Shown: in pieces, positions 35,136 to 47,611 of the stretch | Layout: each line of letters opens with the position of its first letter | How positions within the stretch are numbered: position 1 is the stretch's first letter | Origin: Thamnaconus septentrionalis | Taxonomy: Eukaryota; Chordata; Actinopteri; Tetraodontiformes; Monacanthidae | DNA length: 64,000 bases | NCBI GenBank assembly: GCA_009823395.1 | Contig: CM020513.1 | Coordinates: 4,422,501-4,486,500 of the forward strand | Direction of reading: 5' to 3' | The notes under the pieces: model-generated | The model's database searches: none | Told to the model about the DNA's origin: nothing | Seen by the model: only the letters and a program-made list of their open reading frames with translations | Program-made: the position numbers and the translations under genes

Positions 35136-35239
35136 CGACCTGCTGAGAACACTGGCAGCTTTCGATGATGAATTTCTGCTGAATTCTCAGCGATTGGAAG
35201 CTTTTATCTCTGACCAGTGTGGTCAGTTCGATGTGATCG
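35136..35239 (+). CDS. lrriq1: lrriq1 candidate exon
   Basis: Between an acceptor (CCACACAG, 35135) and a donor (GTGAGA, 35240) the frame reads DLLRTLAAFDDEFLLNSQRL, EAFISDQCGQFDVI. Both phases fit: it accepts phase 2 from 34405 and hands phase 1 to 35687. There is no clear human counterpart, so it may be a fish-specific exon or chance. Confidence 0.4.
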
Positions 35240-35641
35240 GTGAGATCACCTAACTGTTGTCCAATGAAAACGCTTCAGCTCTGCCTAATAGCGTTTGAGT
35301 GGACTCAGTTGGCTTCAGGCGAAAAAGAAAACGGGAAAAAAAAATCATTTTATCGCCGCCCAGCGTTTTATTAGTTTCTGTTGCAGGGCGTTTGTCATCA
35401 TTGGAGGCCACTCGGCGGGATTTACCGCCGCCGACGCCGTCGAACGTCTTATTCATTTTAACGCGGCTCCGTCATTAACACCGGGCTATCTGTGAGAGGT
35501 TCTATATATCTCCGGCCTGATGGGTGACTCTGGACAGGCCCGCAACTCCCCGCAGGCCTGCTCTCCAGATGTCTGCTCGCAAATGAAGCTGAGCTCTGCA
35601 AGACAAATGTGCTGTGACATCATCCCCTCTCTGTTATGTCT

Positions 35642-35669
35642 GTGTGTGCGTGTGTGTGTGTGTGTGTGT
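35642..35669 (+). repeat. (TG)n tract just upstream of an lrriq1 exon
   Basis: Alternating TG occupies the position of the usual pyrimidine tract, ending 17 bases before the proposed acceptor at 35686. Confidence 0.9.
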
Positions 35670-35686
35670 TATCTGGAGCAGCGCAG

Positions 35687-35832
35687 CGTCGGTTGTTGTT
35701 CTGCAGCCGCGGAGAGAACGTGGCAGGAAAAGCGGGAACGTCGGGAGCTCCCTTGCTGCAGAGAAAGGAGACGACGTGGATTCGGGGCCCGGGGAGCGCA
35801 GCGCACGAGAGCGAGCGGCCACCGTCATCCAG
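35687..35832 (+). CDS. lrriq1: lrriq1 exon with degenerate IQ and first half of the conserved IQ motif
   Basis: Reads ASVVVLQPRRERGRKSGNVG, SSLAAEKGDDVDSGPGERSA, RERAATVIQ. AATVIQ is the first part of an IQ motif completed in the next exon. ASVVVLQPRRERGRK resembles a decayed IQ and sits where human has AAVVIQSYWRGYLMRR. The donor GTACCA (35833) leaves phase 0. The start could be 35679, 35687 or 35707 (GTTCTGCAG), and only the first two keep phase with the exons defined upstream. Confidence 0.7.
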
Positions 35833-35983
35833 GTACCACCGTCCTCTCAGTGGAGGATGTAGTTCACAGAGCTCCAGTGTTCAAACTGTTGTGATCCCGA
35901 TCCAAACCCCTCCGGAGCTCAGGAGTGTTCTTCGTCCTGCAACATCCTGCAGAGAGCCCGTCTTTCAAAGGAAGACTCCACAG

Positions 35984-36390
35984 GTCCTTGCACACCGGGA
36001 AATAGGGGAAACGACGCGAATAAGCGACATGAAAATGCAATTTTTTCTGTACACACCAAACGCGACGTGAATATGCGTATAAAATGTGTGAAGCGAATAA
36101 AGTTTGGGGCTCTTTCTTTCGCGCCGAAGGAGAAAGAGTGGAGTCGACTACAGTACATCATCAAGTGATGATGCCCTGGTGATGGTCGAAACTCAAATTT
36201 TACCCAGTGAAATTACTTTAGAATGTCCTTCGGACAATTTGAAGGACTGCATCGTCAACTGGCTCCACGTTTGCAGAGGGAGAAAAAAATGACAGAAGTT
36301 TTGATGTGACCTTTTCACCGCCGCAAAATTAGAAAAAATAACTAAGTTGCTCTTTCGCTCCATGAAAATTTGCTCCCGGTGTGTAAGGAC
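35984..36390. mobile_element. MITE with 16-bp terminal inverted repeats
   Basis: Left end GTCCTTGCACACCGGG, right end (reverse complement) GTCCTTACACACCGGG, 15 of 16 matching. 407 bp in an lrriq1 intron, no transposase frame. A clear target duplication was not seen, so the superfamily is open. Confidence 0.75.
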
Positions 36391-37541
36391 TTCAGGACTA
36401 GGAAGATAGACAGTGTTTACAGCTGTGAGCATCCAATGAAGAGCGAGCTAGCCAGCTCACGCTAGCCAGCTCACGATAACGTCCAACGAGAACAACAGAT
36501 CGGAGCGACTGGTTAGCAGGGTTGTTGTAAGAAGGTGCTTGGCAGGCGACCAAAGCTGCACAGTGCCACACCTGGCCAGTAGAGGGCAGTGGTCCCAATG
36601 CAAACCAATCAATCTAACTCTTGATACTGAAATTCGATCATTTCATATGTATGAAAAAAAGGAAACAGATGAATATTCTAAATATAACTAGTCTTGTATG
36701 TGTGTATGTATTTATATATACATATATATAATCTAAATAGAATGGAACTAGAATGGCAGAGTTCCTGCCAAACACAGGGAACAAAGTTTTTGTGCACTGT
36801 TGAAAAAGTCAGCTGGACTTCTTCTTTATATCGTGACTTTCTTCTGCTGGACATTTCATCACATTTGCTGCGACTGAGCAGATCACCAGCCTGCCACTCG
36901 GCCACTTCTTCACCTACAGTAATCCACACCTTGGTCAAGTTTAAAAACCATGCTCAACTCTGAACCTGTTGTGTATAATTAAGAATTATCCCCGAGTTTG
37001 GCTGAACGCTGGACCCTGCCTCGGTTTTGCCCTCGTCCCCTTCGCCAACACCCACCTGGGGGGCTTCACGCGTGCCGCCGAGGCTAATTCGGCTAATCCT
37101 CTGCCTGCGCTACTCCGCTCTCTCTCGCCCTTCCTGCCTCCCCAACGCACAAAGTGTTTGATGAGTCCTTCAGGGCCCTCCGAGGCAGGAGGTGGCGGCG
37201 GCGAGAGAGGTGGTCGACAGCGCGATTAATCAGATTCCAGAGAAAGTGCGGCGGGATTCTAGGATTCCCGCTCGGCTCGGCTCGTAGCGTGCCGCCTCTG
37301 CTCCCCGGCTCCTCCCGAACCGTCCCGCTGGGAATCGGAGGATTTAGAGGCACGCTGGAGTTCCATTTGTCTCCGAGCAGCCGGGGGAGTCACGCAGAGT
37401 TCAGAGCGGCAGAACGTTTGGCAATTAAAAAGCGGAGAGCTCGGCGTGTTTTACTCCCCCCCCATCCCTGCCGACGGGCCGACGCGCAATATTTTTCGGG
37501 AATCGCGATTGATTCTTGGTTCTTCTCTGGGCACCTTTCAG

Positions 37542-37676
37542 GCTCGCTGGAGGGGCGTGTCCCTGCGCAGGAGGCTGGCGGCCGCCCTGGCGGCCGTCAC
37601 GTGGCCCGACCTGGAGGAGGAGGAGGAGGAGGAGCTGCTGGAGGAGCTGGACACGGATGGCTTCACCTTCGATGAG
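37542..37676 (+). CDS. lrriq1: lrriq1 IQ-motif exon
   Basis: ARWRGVSLRRRLAAALAAVT, WPDLEEEEEEELLEELDTDG, FTFDE. With VIQ from the previous exon this gives IQARWRGVSLRR, a full IQ calmodulin-binding motif (IQxxxRGxxxR). The acidic run and FTFDE match human DLEDFIFDE. Acceptor CACCTTTCAG (37541), donor GTGTGT (37677), phase 0. Confidence 0.93.
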
Positions 37677-38021
37677 GTGTGTGCACGCACGAGTTCATGT
37701 CTGTTGTGCAAACAACACTTTGACATCCTTCACACCGCACCAGCACTGCTGCAGGGATAAAGTGCAAACTCAAAAGCAGTCAAATGCTATGACTGTGTTA
37801 TACAATGTTATATATTTACCTAACAGGTCATTTCCTTGTTGTTTCACCTGTTGCTGCACAGGAAAATACAGATACAGCTTGTCGTCTTTGCAAAATTCCT
37901 TTGATTTTAGTCATTGTGCCTGAAAAAAATTAAGCTCATTGCTTTCTTTGCTCGCTCTTCATAAAACACACTTCTGGACCCTGGCACCATTAACACATGT
38001 ATATTTTTTCCCGCCCTGAAG

Positions 38022-38111
38022 GACGAGCTGGAGAGACAGTGGATGCTGCCCGTGGCCGAGGACTCGTCTCCCGGACGCAGCCCGACGTCGGAGCATGGCG
38101 GCTCCCTGAAG
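38022..38111 (+). CDS. lrriq1: lrriq1 exon (DELERQWMLP)
   Basis: DELERQWMLPVAEDSSPGRS, PTSEHGGSLK. Matches human AALEEEWLALDS at its start. Acceptor CGCCCTGAAG (38021), donor GTGAAA (38112), phase 0, 30 codons. Confidence 0.88.
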
Positions 38112-38952
38112 GTGAAAACTAAAAAAAAACAACCCACAAAGCTGCTTCCATGTGAGTGGAAGTGGCAGCAGCAGAACGCTGCTGCGACTCTCGGCCGGCC
38201 CGTCAGCGGAAGACTGATCACCTCGGCCTCCTCCTCCCTTGACTTGCTGGCCTCCGCAGGATTCGTCTCCCTCTCCCCTGATTGATCTTTGAATTTATTC
38301 CCTGGAAAAACACCAGTGTTTCCTGCAGGGCCGCGGGGCACTCGGCGCAGGCAGATGTCGTTTTTCAGTTGGTCCCCGTCTTTCCTTTGCATTTTTTTTC
38401 CCCCCCTGTGCTTATCCTTTCACTTACCTCTGCTTGGATCTTTTCTTTGGAGCGCGCCGCCGAGCGCCGCCGTACATCACGGCCGGCCGGCCGCCGCAAG
38501 GCTCCGGCTGAAGCTCCGCAGCTGCTGTCACGGCTCGCTGCCGCCGACGTTGACGCCCCCGCCGCCGCCTCCTCACATCAAGATGAACAATTTAGCGCTT
38601 CCACGGCGAGGAGAAGCTGGACCTGGAGAGTCATGAAGCTGTTACTTTGACTTACATATGAGCATTCCAGCAGCGTGGAAACTCGCGCGGCCACGATCCT
38701 CCAAAGAAAACACCGCGCTGGACCATTTTTTTTTTTTGTTCTCCCCGCGCGCCGTATTTCACTTGCCTACTTGAAGCTGAAGCCTGTATGTTTGCGTAAA
38801 CAGACCCTGAACTCTTCTTCCCCCTCCCCCGCCCGCCCCCCACCATCAAGCATCGCAGCCGTTAAAGCCTTAAACGATGAGTCTTCAGTGTTTGAGGATG
38901 TTTGATAGAAGGTGAAGCTCTCACTTCACCAGCTTGTCTCGTGCACCCCCAG
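38112..38952 (+). other. lrriq1: lrriq1 intron, GC-rich
   Basis: No exon seen. CpG-rich block at 38450-38640. Confidence 0.6.
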
Positions 38953-39077
38953 GCCGGCCGGACCTCCCCCGAGCAGCAGCAGCAGCAGCCGCCTCCCTGG
39001 AACTCCAAGCAGGCCTGGATGAATGCAGGAGAGTCGGACTCGGCCGAGCAGACAGACCCCCTGCTGAGCTCCCACAG
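38953..39077 (+). CDS. lrriq1: lrriq1 exon with short Gln run
   Basis: AGRTSPEQQQQQPPPWNSKQ, AWMNAGESDSAEQTDPLLSS, H. Includes five glutamines from CAG codons. PPPWNSKQAWM aligns with human LPSNPAQAWLCND. Acceptor CACCCCCAG (38952), donor GTTGGA (39078), phase 2. Confidence 0.85.
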
Positions 39078-39245
39078 GTTGGATTTTAGTGGCGTAAACT
39101 CTCTGCGTTTACACAACAGCGGATTTCTCCGGCGAAATCTTTTCTTTCAGTTCTTGGATGTCTGAAGGTCTCTGATTACACTGATTTTTTCCATCCTGGA
39201 TTCCATAGTTACTGCCTTGCGCTCTAGTTCTCCAGAAAACAGCAC

Positions 39246-39430
39246 GTTTAACCCTCTGTTTGCAGCCTCCTGCTGAAAATTGACGCTTTGCTGGAGCTTC
39301 CACGTGCTCGGAAAGGAGATAGAAGCAAGAAGGGGGTCTCAGTGGGCGGAGTCAAAACCTTACGTAGGGGGTTTTGTCGACAGGTGTCTTGTAAGACGCG
39401 AGGTTGCCCGATTTGTGACATCACAAAAGG
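39246..39430 (+). repeat. Dispersed palindromic-core repeat, copy 5
   Basis: TTAACCCTCTGTTTGCAGCC (from about 39247), then CTGCTGAAAATTGACGC, and further on ATTTGTGACATCACAAAAGG (39411-39430). Confidence 0.65.
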
Positions 39431-39697
39431 CTGATTTACAGACCCGTCACTGGTCAGAGACACACATTGTAAGCAAATTTTGCACAGCGTGGCTGCAGGA
39501 ACGGCGACTAGCGTTGCTAAAAAGCGATAATTTCACGCACCGGCCGTCGAGTTATGCAGGTGGAATTTTTTTGTCGATACAGTGTGTCATTCACTGCCAG
39601 TTAGCACTCATTCTGCAGTGACAACTGTCTCCACACAGACACACGCTGCCTTGCTGTTGCTCTCGGCCTTTGTCGCTAATCTCTTTCTGTCCTCCAG

Positions 39698-39769
39698 GAG
39701 TAAATCTCCGGCCTCGGCGTCGGTGATGAGCGGCTTCTCCAAACATTCGGAAAGGATTCTGGAGGAATG
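39698..39769 (+). CDS. lrriq1: lrriq1 exon (SERILEEW)
   Basis: RSKSPASASVMSGFSKHSER, ILEE and the split codon W. Matches human KSEKEKKISEEW. Acceptor GTCCTCCAG (39697), donor GTAAAT (39770), phase 2. Confidence 0.88.
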
Positions 39770-39899
39770 GTAAATCACTGTGTCATCGTGCGAAGCCGAC
39801 CTCCGCCTGCGTGTTTTCTGTTTAGTTGTTGTTGTTTTTCTCTTCCCTCTCTCTTCTTCTTTTCCTTGTTTTGCAAGACTGTGTCCGTGTTGTCCGCAG

Positions 39900-39985
39900 G
39901 GGTTTTACTCAGAGAAACACAGCTCTGCTGATGCTCAAGAGGGCCAGGAAGATGAAGTCCAAGAAGCAACAGAAGAAGAAGAAAG
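39900..39985 (+). CDS. lrriq1: lrriq1 exon (GFTQRNTALLMLKRARKMKSKK)
   Basis: Completes W then GFTQRNTALLMLKRARKM, KSKKQQKKKK. Near-identical to human GFKDISTAQQMLKRAQKMKSKK. The basic tail could act as a nuclear-import or membrane-contact patch (inference). Acceptor TCCGCAG (39899), donor GTGAGT (39986), phase 1. Confidence 0.93.
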
Positions 39986-40190
39986 GTGAGTCGGAATCAT
40001 TGGACAGTGTAGACATAATGTGAACAGCCATTTGGATAAAAACAGCTTCTGCGTCCTGTAAATTACCAACCAACCGCTGCAGAAAGGGCCGTGGAAACAC
40101 AAATCGTTCCAAAAAAAGGGGAAAAAAAAAAATAAATTCCAGTTTTCTCGTTCCTGTCGCTCTTCATTTGATCCAAAACTCCAGCAGCAG

Positions 40191-40216
40191 CGGCGGCGGC
40201 GGCGGCGGCGGCGGCG
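40191..40216 (+). repeat. (CGG)n tract, intronic
   Basis: About eight CGG units preceded by three CAG, in an lrriq1 intron about 205 bases after an exon. Confidence 0.95.
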
Positions 40217-40737
40217 AACCTTTCCACCTCGTGTACGTTAACGAGCCGTAACAGACGGCAGAAGCCAGAACCCGTCGCCTCTGATCGGGGCTCGTAGTGA
40301 AGCTTGCAGGAGGGGAAAGAAAAAAAATCTGCTCGCGACAAGCGGCCCCGCAGTGATTTCCAGGAGGCTGCAGCCAGAGGTGACCTCAGCCTCGCGCCGC
40401 TCCGACAGACGCCGCTCTCGTCACGTTTGCCGTGCGGCGGCCGCGGTCGACGGGCCGGACCACCGCTCTTTGATCGTGGTCGCACGAACGCGCGCGATTC
40501 CAGTAAAGGCCGGGCGGGTGAGGGCGGGTGAGGGCACCGGTGTCACGGCGCGCAGCTCTGTCTGCACTAACTCCTCCTGGCATCCCGGCCAGCGCGGAGC
40601 CGCAGCGCTGCTCCTTAATACTTTCCCAATGTTCGGTTTCGCCTTTCTGCTTCTGCTTCTGTTTTTTTTTTTTTTTTTTTGTGAGTGGCTCACCTTGTCC
40701 TCCCGTGACCCGCCGGTTTCTTGCTCTCCTCCTGCAG

Positions 40738-40839
40738 AGTTCGTCGCTCCCGCTCTCCCGGTGGAAAGCTGCGGCACTCAGCTGAGCCGCGTGAAAGCGC
40801 CTAGGAGGCAGAAGCAGTGCAGCATGAACTACATCACAG
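40738..40839 (+). CDS. lrriq1: lrriq1 exon (EFVAPALPVESC)
   Basis: EFVAPALPVESCGTQLSRVK, APRRQKQCSMNYIT. Position and spacing agree with human RLALFKNNENKVSLPKSPKMVQPRR, low identity. Acceptor CTCCTGCAG (40737), donor GTAGGA (40840), phase 1 in and out, which fits both neighbours. Confidence 0.85.
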
Positions 40840-41252
40840 GTAGGACTTCACGTCCCTCCAGTCTGGGAAATAACACTGTGGTCTCCAGCCAAGGTCCCGT
40901 TTCTCTGTGAAGGCCCAATGTGCAACATTAGCAGGGATCTACTGACCTTTTTTTTTTTCTTTTTTGCAAATAATAACATTTTTGTATTTTATTTTACATT
41001 TTTTATTTGAATTATGTTTTGCTAATTAGTTAACACTTTTACTTTAAAAGGATATGACATGAATCTCAAGAGTGTGAATCTTCTGAGCATTTTGTCATTT
41101 TTACCCTGACATCACAGCTGAAAAAAAGAAAAAAAAAGAATGTAGATCCAGTGGGAACAGTGCAATACCATTTTTAACCACTAGTTGCTACTAATTCTCA
41201 CACAGTGGGCCTTTAAAAATGTGCCGAATGTGGTCCTACGAATAAAATGTAT

Positions 41253-41540
<288 letters not shown>

Positions 41541-44036
41541 TATGATTTGAATACTTTCCTGCTCAGATTGGTTCCAGGCTGCTGGTATAAAGAAAGCTAA
41601 TTAGCTTGATGGACAGAGGCTTGATTTGTCCCTGTGTGTGTGTGTGTGTGTGTGTGTGTGCCGTGGCTCGGTGCCCTGCCCCGGGGTGGCCACATGATTC
41701 GCCACTCTTGACGGCCGCCGCCGGACTTGAAAGGAAGAGCTGAGGAGGAGGAGGGCGGTCAGGAGGAGGGGGCTGCGGGGGAGTAGAGTAGCTTTTATCA
41801 CAACAGCGCCCCCTCTCCCCTATGCACCCCCCCACCCTCACCCGTGCCCCTCCCACGGGGGTCAAGGCCTCAGATCCAGAGAGCGGGACGACTCCGGTGA
41901 TGACGACCCGGCAGTCTGAGCGACGCTGCAACCCGCCACCACTCGCTCACTTGCTCACTCGGGTCCAAGTCCAAAGCTGCCGTCAGCGTTGAAAATTAGA
42001 TTATTATCTTTTTTTAAATGCATATTTTTTGTGCAGGGGAATAAAGGACAAACAAATGGAACAAATTTGTTTTGCATCACTCTGGGGTGTGTTTGCAGCC
42101 CCGTTATCTCCTCTTGGGTGGACGGACCGCCTTTGTAATTTGTTTGCAGGCGGTTGCGAAGGAGTTCCCTCCTTATTCATCGGAAAAATGATCCTGCGCA
42201 GAGCAGCGGCCACGATATAGAGGAATTCCTCTCAAATCTCTCTCAGCTGCTGCGAGATGACGGACAGCGTCGTTGTCAAAAGTTGTTTTTGTTTTGCGAC
42301 TCAGCCAACTGGCTGGCGCACCGACTGCAACTCTGACCAGATGGTTTTTAAGGAAACTATACGGAGCTTTTTAACATATCTGGCAAACGCAGCCAGAGGC
42401 CATTTAAACAAATAAACAAACCAGAAAAAGGTTGGAAATTCATGACAGTGCGAGCGGCGACTCTGGAGCTGCAACCCACTGTTGCCTCATCCAGTCAGGA
42501 CTGAAGACACGACATCTTTTCTTTAGTGCTGATCTTCTTTAACTGGAGAAATGACATGAAAAGTCTAGCATCTATGCTAACGTCCTTAGCTGCAGCTAGG
42601 CTCGTAATTCCTCCCTGTTTTTCTTTGTCTTCTGCTTCTGTTGCTTTCTAAGCAGTTTGAAGCGGTGGCTTCCAAAACAAAGGGAGCCTCACTGGCTCCA
42701 GTTGAAAACACTGTCAGTGGGAGGTCGGCAACATGGATGTGCCAGAATTCAGGATGGAACGTTTCACCATCCAGCTGCAAGCCGTAGAAATGCATTTGCA
42801 AAATCCAAGACTGGGTTTTGTTTAAAGGCACAAATATGTGTTCTTTTCTCTCTTTTTGTTGTTGTTGTCAACTTTCTGAAAGGCGTCACGACTCCAGAAC
42901 TGCTCTGGAGGGTCGTGGATAAGCTCTGAGCAGTCCAGAGTCTTCCCTAAATGAGCCATTATATTGCAATAATATTTCTCCCTGTGTTTTTTCTACCGTC
43001 CTTATCTCGGCACTCCGCCTTGGTCTTTTGTTCATTCATCACACTGAGAGCGGCGCTGCGGAGCGGCCGGCGAACCCGGCGGGGTCACAGCTCGGAGCGT
43101 CGCCTCGTTCACTTTCTCTCGGCGGGCTGCGCCGTCAGTTTTTCGATTCCCACTGAAAAGGATCCCGTGAAAGCGCGTAACCAAAACCAGCTCCAAGCCT
43201 GGAGGTTGGAACTCCTGCTGGCTGCTGCAGCAACCAGGCAACAGGGCAAGGACAAGTCTGGTGGTGCTGCGATCGCTGGCCTGGTCTGTCTGCATGTGGG
43301 TGTGTTTTTTTTTTGTTTTTTTTTTGAAGATGCATTTATCGGGTTTCTGGTTGAAGTAATTTCACTGTGACTGATGCAAACCAATCCAAGTCAGCCGTGA
43401 GAAAGAGCAGAAGTTAAAGGAACTGGTTCAACGGAGCGACAACGACGAGGGCTGACAGTGAAGTCGAGCTACTTCGGAACGTCCTGCTGAAATGCATAGT
43501 TGATAAAAATGTCGTCTGATGCCCTCGCTGTGGGGCTAGAATAAAAAACAAACTCCTTTATTGGCTGAAGTTGCTGTTGCATTAGGAGGTCGAGTTGCAC
43601 GGAAGGCAGAATGAATGAGCCCCAACAGCTCCACTTCTCTCCACTTGGCGGCCTTAAAAAGTGAAAAGCCTTCAGCCGAGGGGGGGTGGACGCCCCCTGA
43701 CCCCCGCCCCCGTGCCCGTCCCGCTCGCCCGGTCCTGACCTGTGCAACGATGGCCCCTCCTCCGGATCCAGCGCCAGTGCCCGGGCCCGCCGCCCGGCCC
43801 GCCCAGCCGGGCGCGCTCCCGGCAGCGGCTAACGTTTCAGCCTTTTGACTGGCGCTCCTTCTGGAGGTGATTAGGCCCCCAAACCCATGACAGATTCTTT
43901 CCAAGATATCCGACGCGGCGTGTTTATTTTATCCCGACTCTGTGCGTGGATGTGCTGGACATGAGTAACCCACTTGAAATGGGTATCGGCTTACATGCCC
44001 GGGGAGAGGAGAGAGATAGGAGAGGGAGAGAGGGCG

Positions 44037-44078
44037 GACGGACGGACGGACAGACGGACGGATGGACGGAGAGCCCCG
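44037..44078 (+). repeat. GACG/GACA tandem
   Basis: About ten imperfect GACG tetranucleotide units in a GC-rich part of the intron. Confidence 0.9.
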
Positions 44079-47000
44079 GAGATATTCCTCCAGACGGCGA
44101 CAAGACACCCAAACACACTCTGCATCATCTGGGTCGGGTGTGCGTGTGTGTGAGCGTGTGCGTTTCGGCCTGTTGTTGTTGTCAAGTGTCTTGTGCGCTG
44201 CAGATGTTGAACCCTCGGAGCGTTTCTTCTTGTTTCTCCTCTCGCTTTCCGCAAACTCTTTCAACCCCCGCCCCTCCCGGCTGTCCATCCAGACCGGGAT
44301 CGGCGCCCACCAAACATCCGTCCTCATGTAGGGGAGGGGGGGACACACGTGGCTGTGTGTTTTTAACCCCCTCCCCCCGCCGCTTCACCTACAGGGCACT
44401 TAACTCGATTTCACACTTCGGCTCGTCCACAAAGTCCGTCTGAAACCCGACCGTCCTGTTTACCCTCCGTCGTCCAAAGCGACTCCGGTTTTACCGCCCG
44501 TTCATGTGCGTTCGCTTACCTCGCTGCCCTCCAGCTCCTCTCCCGGACGCCGGTGGAAGCCCCGTCCGCTTCCTGTTGACCTCCAGAGTGGGAAAACACG
44601 GCCGGTCGGCAGCGAGCGAGCTAACGAGCTGCTGCTGGAAAACGTCGGCGTTGTTGTTGTTCGGCGCGAAGTGCAAATCCCTTGAAAAGCCCTCAAAAAA
44701 AAAAAAGAAATTAGCAACACCAAAGAAGGCGAAACTCGGCGCAGCTGCCTTGAAGTCGTGCGGAAAGAGTCTCCGGGAGATTTATTTCTGAGCGTCATGC
44801 AGCTTTTCCTTGAATTCCATGAAGTTGGAGAGTGGTGAAGTTAAAAAAAAAAGTTCAAAAAGTAATGCTGTGTGACTGCTGCATCAGTTTTCAGGTCATG
44901 TTTGTGTTTTTGTGTTGATTGATTTGACATTTTTGAGAAAGAAAAAAGTCTAGTAGAGAAAAATAGCAGATGCACTGAAGCTCCCACGAGATCTTTTATT
45001 TTCTTTTTAAAGTGTGGTTTTGGTTTATTGAATTGCAAAACTTTATTCCCAGATTCGGTGAATCCTTTGGTCTAATCGCACGGATCCATTATGGTAAAGG
45101 GTTTGACGTCTCTCCCTCACTGAAGTGGACCAATCAGATTTGTTACCGCGCAACATTATTTGGGCGCCCCCACTCTGTGGTTGGCTGCGTGGCATTCTGG
45201 TCAAGTCTAAAGTGGGTGAGATTGAAGCAATAAAACCCTTTAGCGGTGGTGGGAAAATTCCACCATGATTTTATGAAATTTGATATTCCTGCTTTTTCTT
45301 CTTTCTGTCTTTTCATCCTGATGTGTTTTGGTTTTTTTGTGCCATTTTTTCGTGCCATCACTTTCTCCTCCATTTGTTCTACTTGCCGTCTCTTCATCCC
45401 ATACAGAAAGCTGATTGGCTGTTGTATCTACAAATTAATAGAAACAAGAACAAAAATGTTGTCTATTGGAGGCTGGCAAGATGGTTTAGTCTGATTTCAG
45501 AGTTGAAATCTGTTGCAGTGTTGCAGCGGATTCATCAGCATCATAAAACCTTCCTGAAGTGTCTACACGCTTCGGGATGCTATCAGAGGTCGCGCCGCGA
45601 CTCTGTTTCCTGCTTCCACGTTTTCGCCTGCTGTAAAAATGTCCGAGGAGCCGATTGGAGGGTCGAACCGCGCCGGCTGATTTACCGTCGGCGGCCGCGG
45701 CTGCAGTTTCGCTCTGCGCCTCAGAGTTATCGCCGCCATTAAACGTGCTTTACGGCCTCCTCGGCCCCGCCCCTTCCTGTTCCTGTGGCTTGTATTCTGA
45801 AGTGAGGCGGCCGCCGCGCCGAACGACGCGAGCCGTCGTCGTCGTCGTCGGTCCGCGGCGCCGTCGACCCCTGATCAGACTCCCCAACTCCCCAACTCCC
45901 CAACTTGCAGCTGGCTCAAGCCCCGCCCCCAACCACCCTACAAACTCTCTGATATTAGTCCTGAACTCTTGTTTCCCCTCTCGGTCGAGGCGAGAGCCCT
46001 TAATGTGCTTAAGAGGCTCTGGTAACAGGCGTGACTCCTGCAGGCCCCCCTCCTGACCTCCTGGGGGAGTCCTGCGGGGGAGTTCAGGGGGCGATGTGGG
46101 GGTGGGGTCTCCCTCAGACTTACAGGAGCAGCAACATGCATGAGTTGTTCTCGCGGGTTGGTGGAGGTTTACTCCATGTTACTGCAGGCAACGTCCACCA
46201 CAAATCCCCTCCGCGTTGATATCGTGTCAGAATTTTACAGGCTGTTAAAAACAAATGACACGCACAAAAAGTGTGAAACGGCCGTTGCAAAAGCCATAAA
46301 GTGTTTGCAAAGATGTAAATATTTTTTAAATGTGTTTTCGTAAAGGTTCAGTCAGGAATTCAGTCATCGTTTGCTTCTGCCAGAATTTAGGAAAATCCAT
46401 CACTGCTCTTGGTAGTTTCGCTTTTGTGCAAAAGAAAAGACACTCAGATCAGTTCTTTGCAAATAAATTGACCTTGAATTGAACAAAATTGCCGCCATGG
46501 GATTCTCACGCTTGAATCGGTTGTTTTTTTTGAGCTGAGAATCTTGGATACGTGTTTTTTTTGACGCAAATCACAGAACGCTCAAGCGGAGGCAGCTCGT
46601 CTGTGACAGTGAGTGCAGTTCCCATCCAAATTCACCGCTTTGATGTGCCGAATTTGTTGAAAATTGGTTGTAGGTTGACAAAACTGAGCAGAAGCTCAGT
46701 CATTTCAGTTGTGTTTCATCAACGCGCTGATTTGTTTTTTTGGTTTTTGCGTAAAATTTGGGGAGTTTTCTGGTTCCTTGTGAGTCCGAGGATCTGAACG
46801 TGGCTCAAACAAAAGACGCGGGGGCCCGTGGGGGTTGTGTCGGACTGCGTGCGCTCTCGCCCCCTCTTGGCGCGTGCACGGCGGCCGCCCCGAGGGGAAG
46901 CATCCATCACTCGACACTTTTAGTGGCTCCTCTCAATTAAAGCATGAAAACTGTGATGGCTGTTGGTTTTCCCCCTCCGGTTCTCTTTTACAGCGCGGCC

Positions 47001-47434
47001 GGGCCGAAGCAAACGAAAAAGCCCTGGACGGACGCGTCATTAGTTCCAGCGGCGGCCTGTCAGGACTCATTATCAGTTTACACCCGTCTGCTGCATTACT
47101 GTCAGCGGAGCGTAAATGTTTACCTTGAATTATGACCTTATTGTTTTTTTTTTTTTTAGCATCGCCCTCTAAATCTGGAGCCTCCTCTTGCAGGAGAAAG
47201 AGAAAAATAAAGATCCACAGGCCACAACAATCAGTGCGAAACGGCAAATCCTCCCTTTCAGCAGCTTGCAGCGGTGATTCCTCTGACTCATCCAAACAAA
47301 TACGCCACCTTAAGCCCCGAACATAAACACTGAGAGATTTGACCGCTGAGCTCCGGGAGCCGCTGAACATCAGGGCAGAACAAGCCTCGGATCAGATCGG
47401 AGCCCCAGGCTGTTTATTTGCACCTTGTTCACAC

Positions 47435-47436
<2 letters not shown>

Positions 47437-47484
<48 letters not shown>
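47437..47484 (+). repeat. (CAG)16 tract, intronic
   Basis: Sixteen pure CAG units on the lrriq1 coding strand, about 130 bases before the next exon. Confidence 0.97.
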
Positions 47485-47486
<2 letters not shown>

Positions 47487-47611
47487 TTGATCACTGCTGC
47501 CACTCAGGAGTCGGGAGTGTGGGGTGGCGGTGGGGTTGCTAGAAGGCGACAACGGCGTCAACAACTTAATGTTTTGTTGTTTGTGTGTTTGTGGTCCTGT
47601 GCGGAGAGCAG

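Noticed and set aside
35097..35180. Frame SRLFVPERPLIGPATQRP after a good acceptor
   Set aside because: It meets a stop soon and has no usable donor. The overlapping candidate at 35136 fits the phases better.
43600..44450. Several overlapping frames in a GC-rich intron block
   Set aside because: Same reason. No LRRIQ1 similarity, and the flanking exons join in phase without them.
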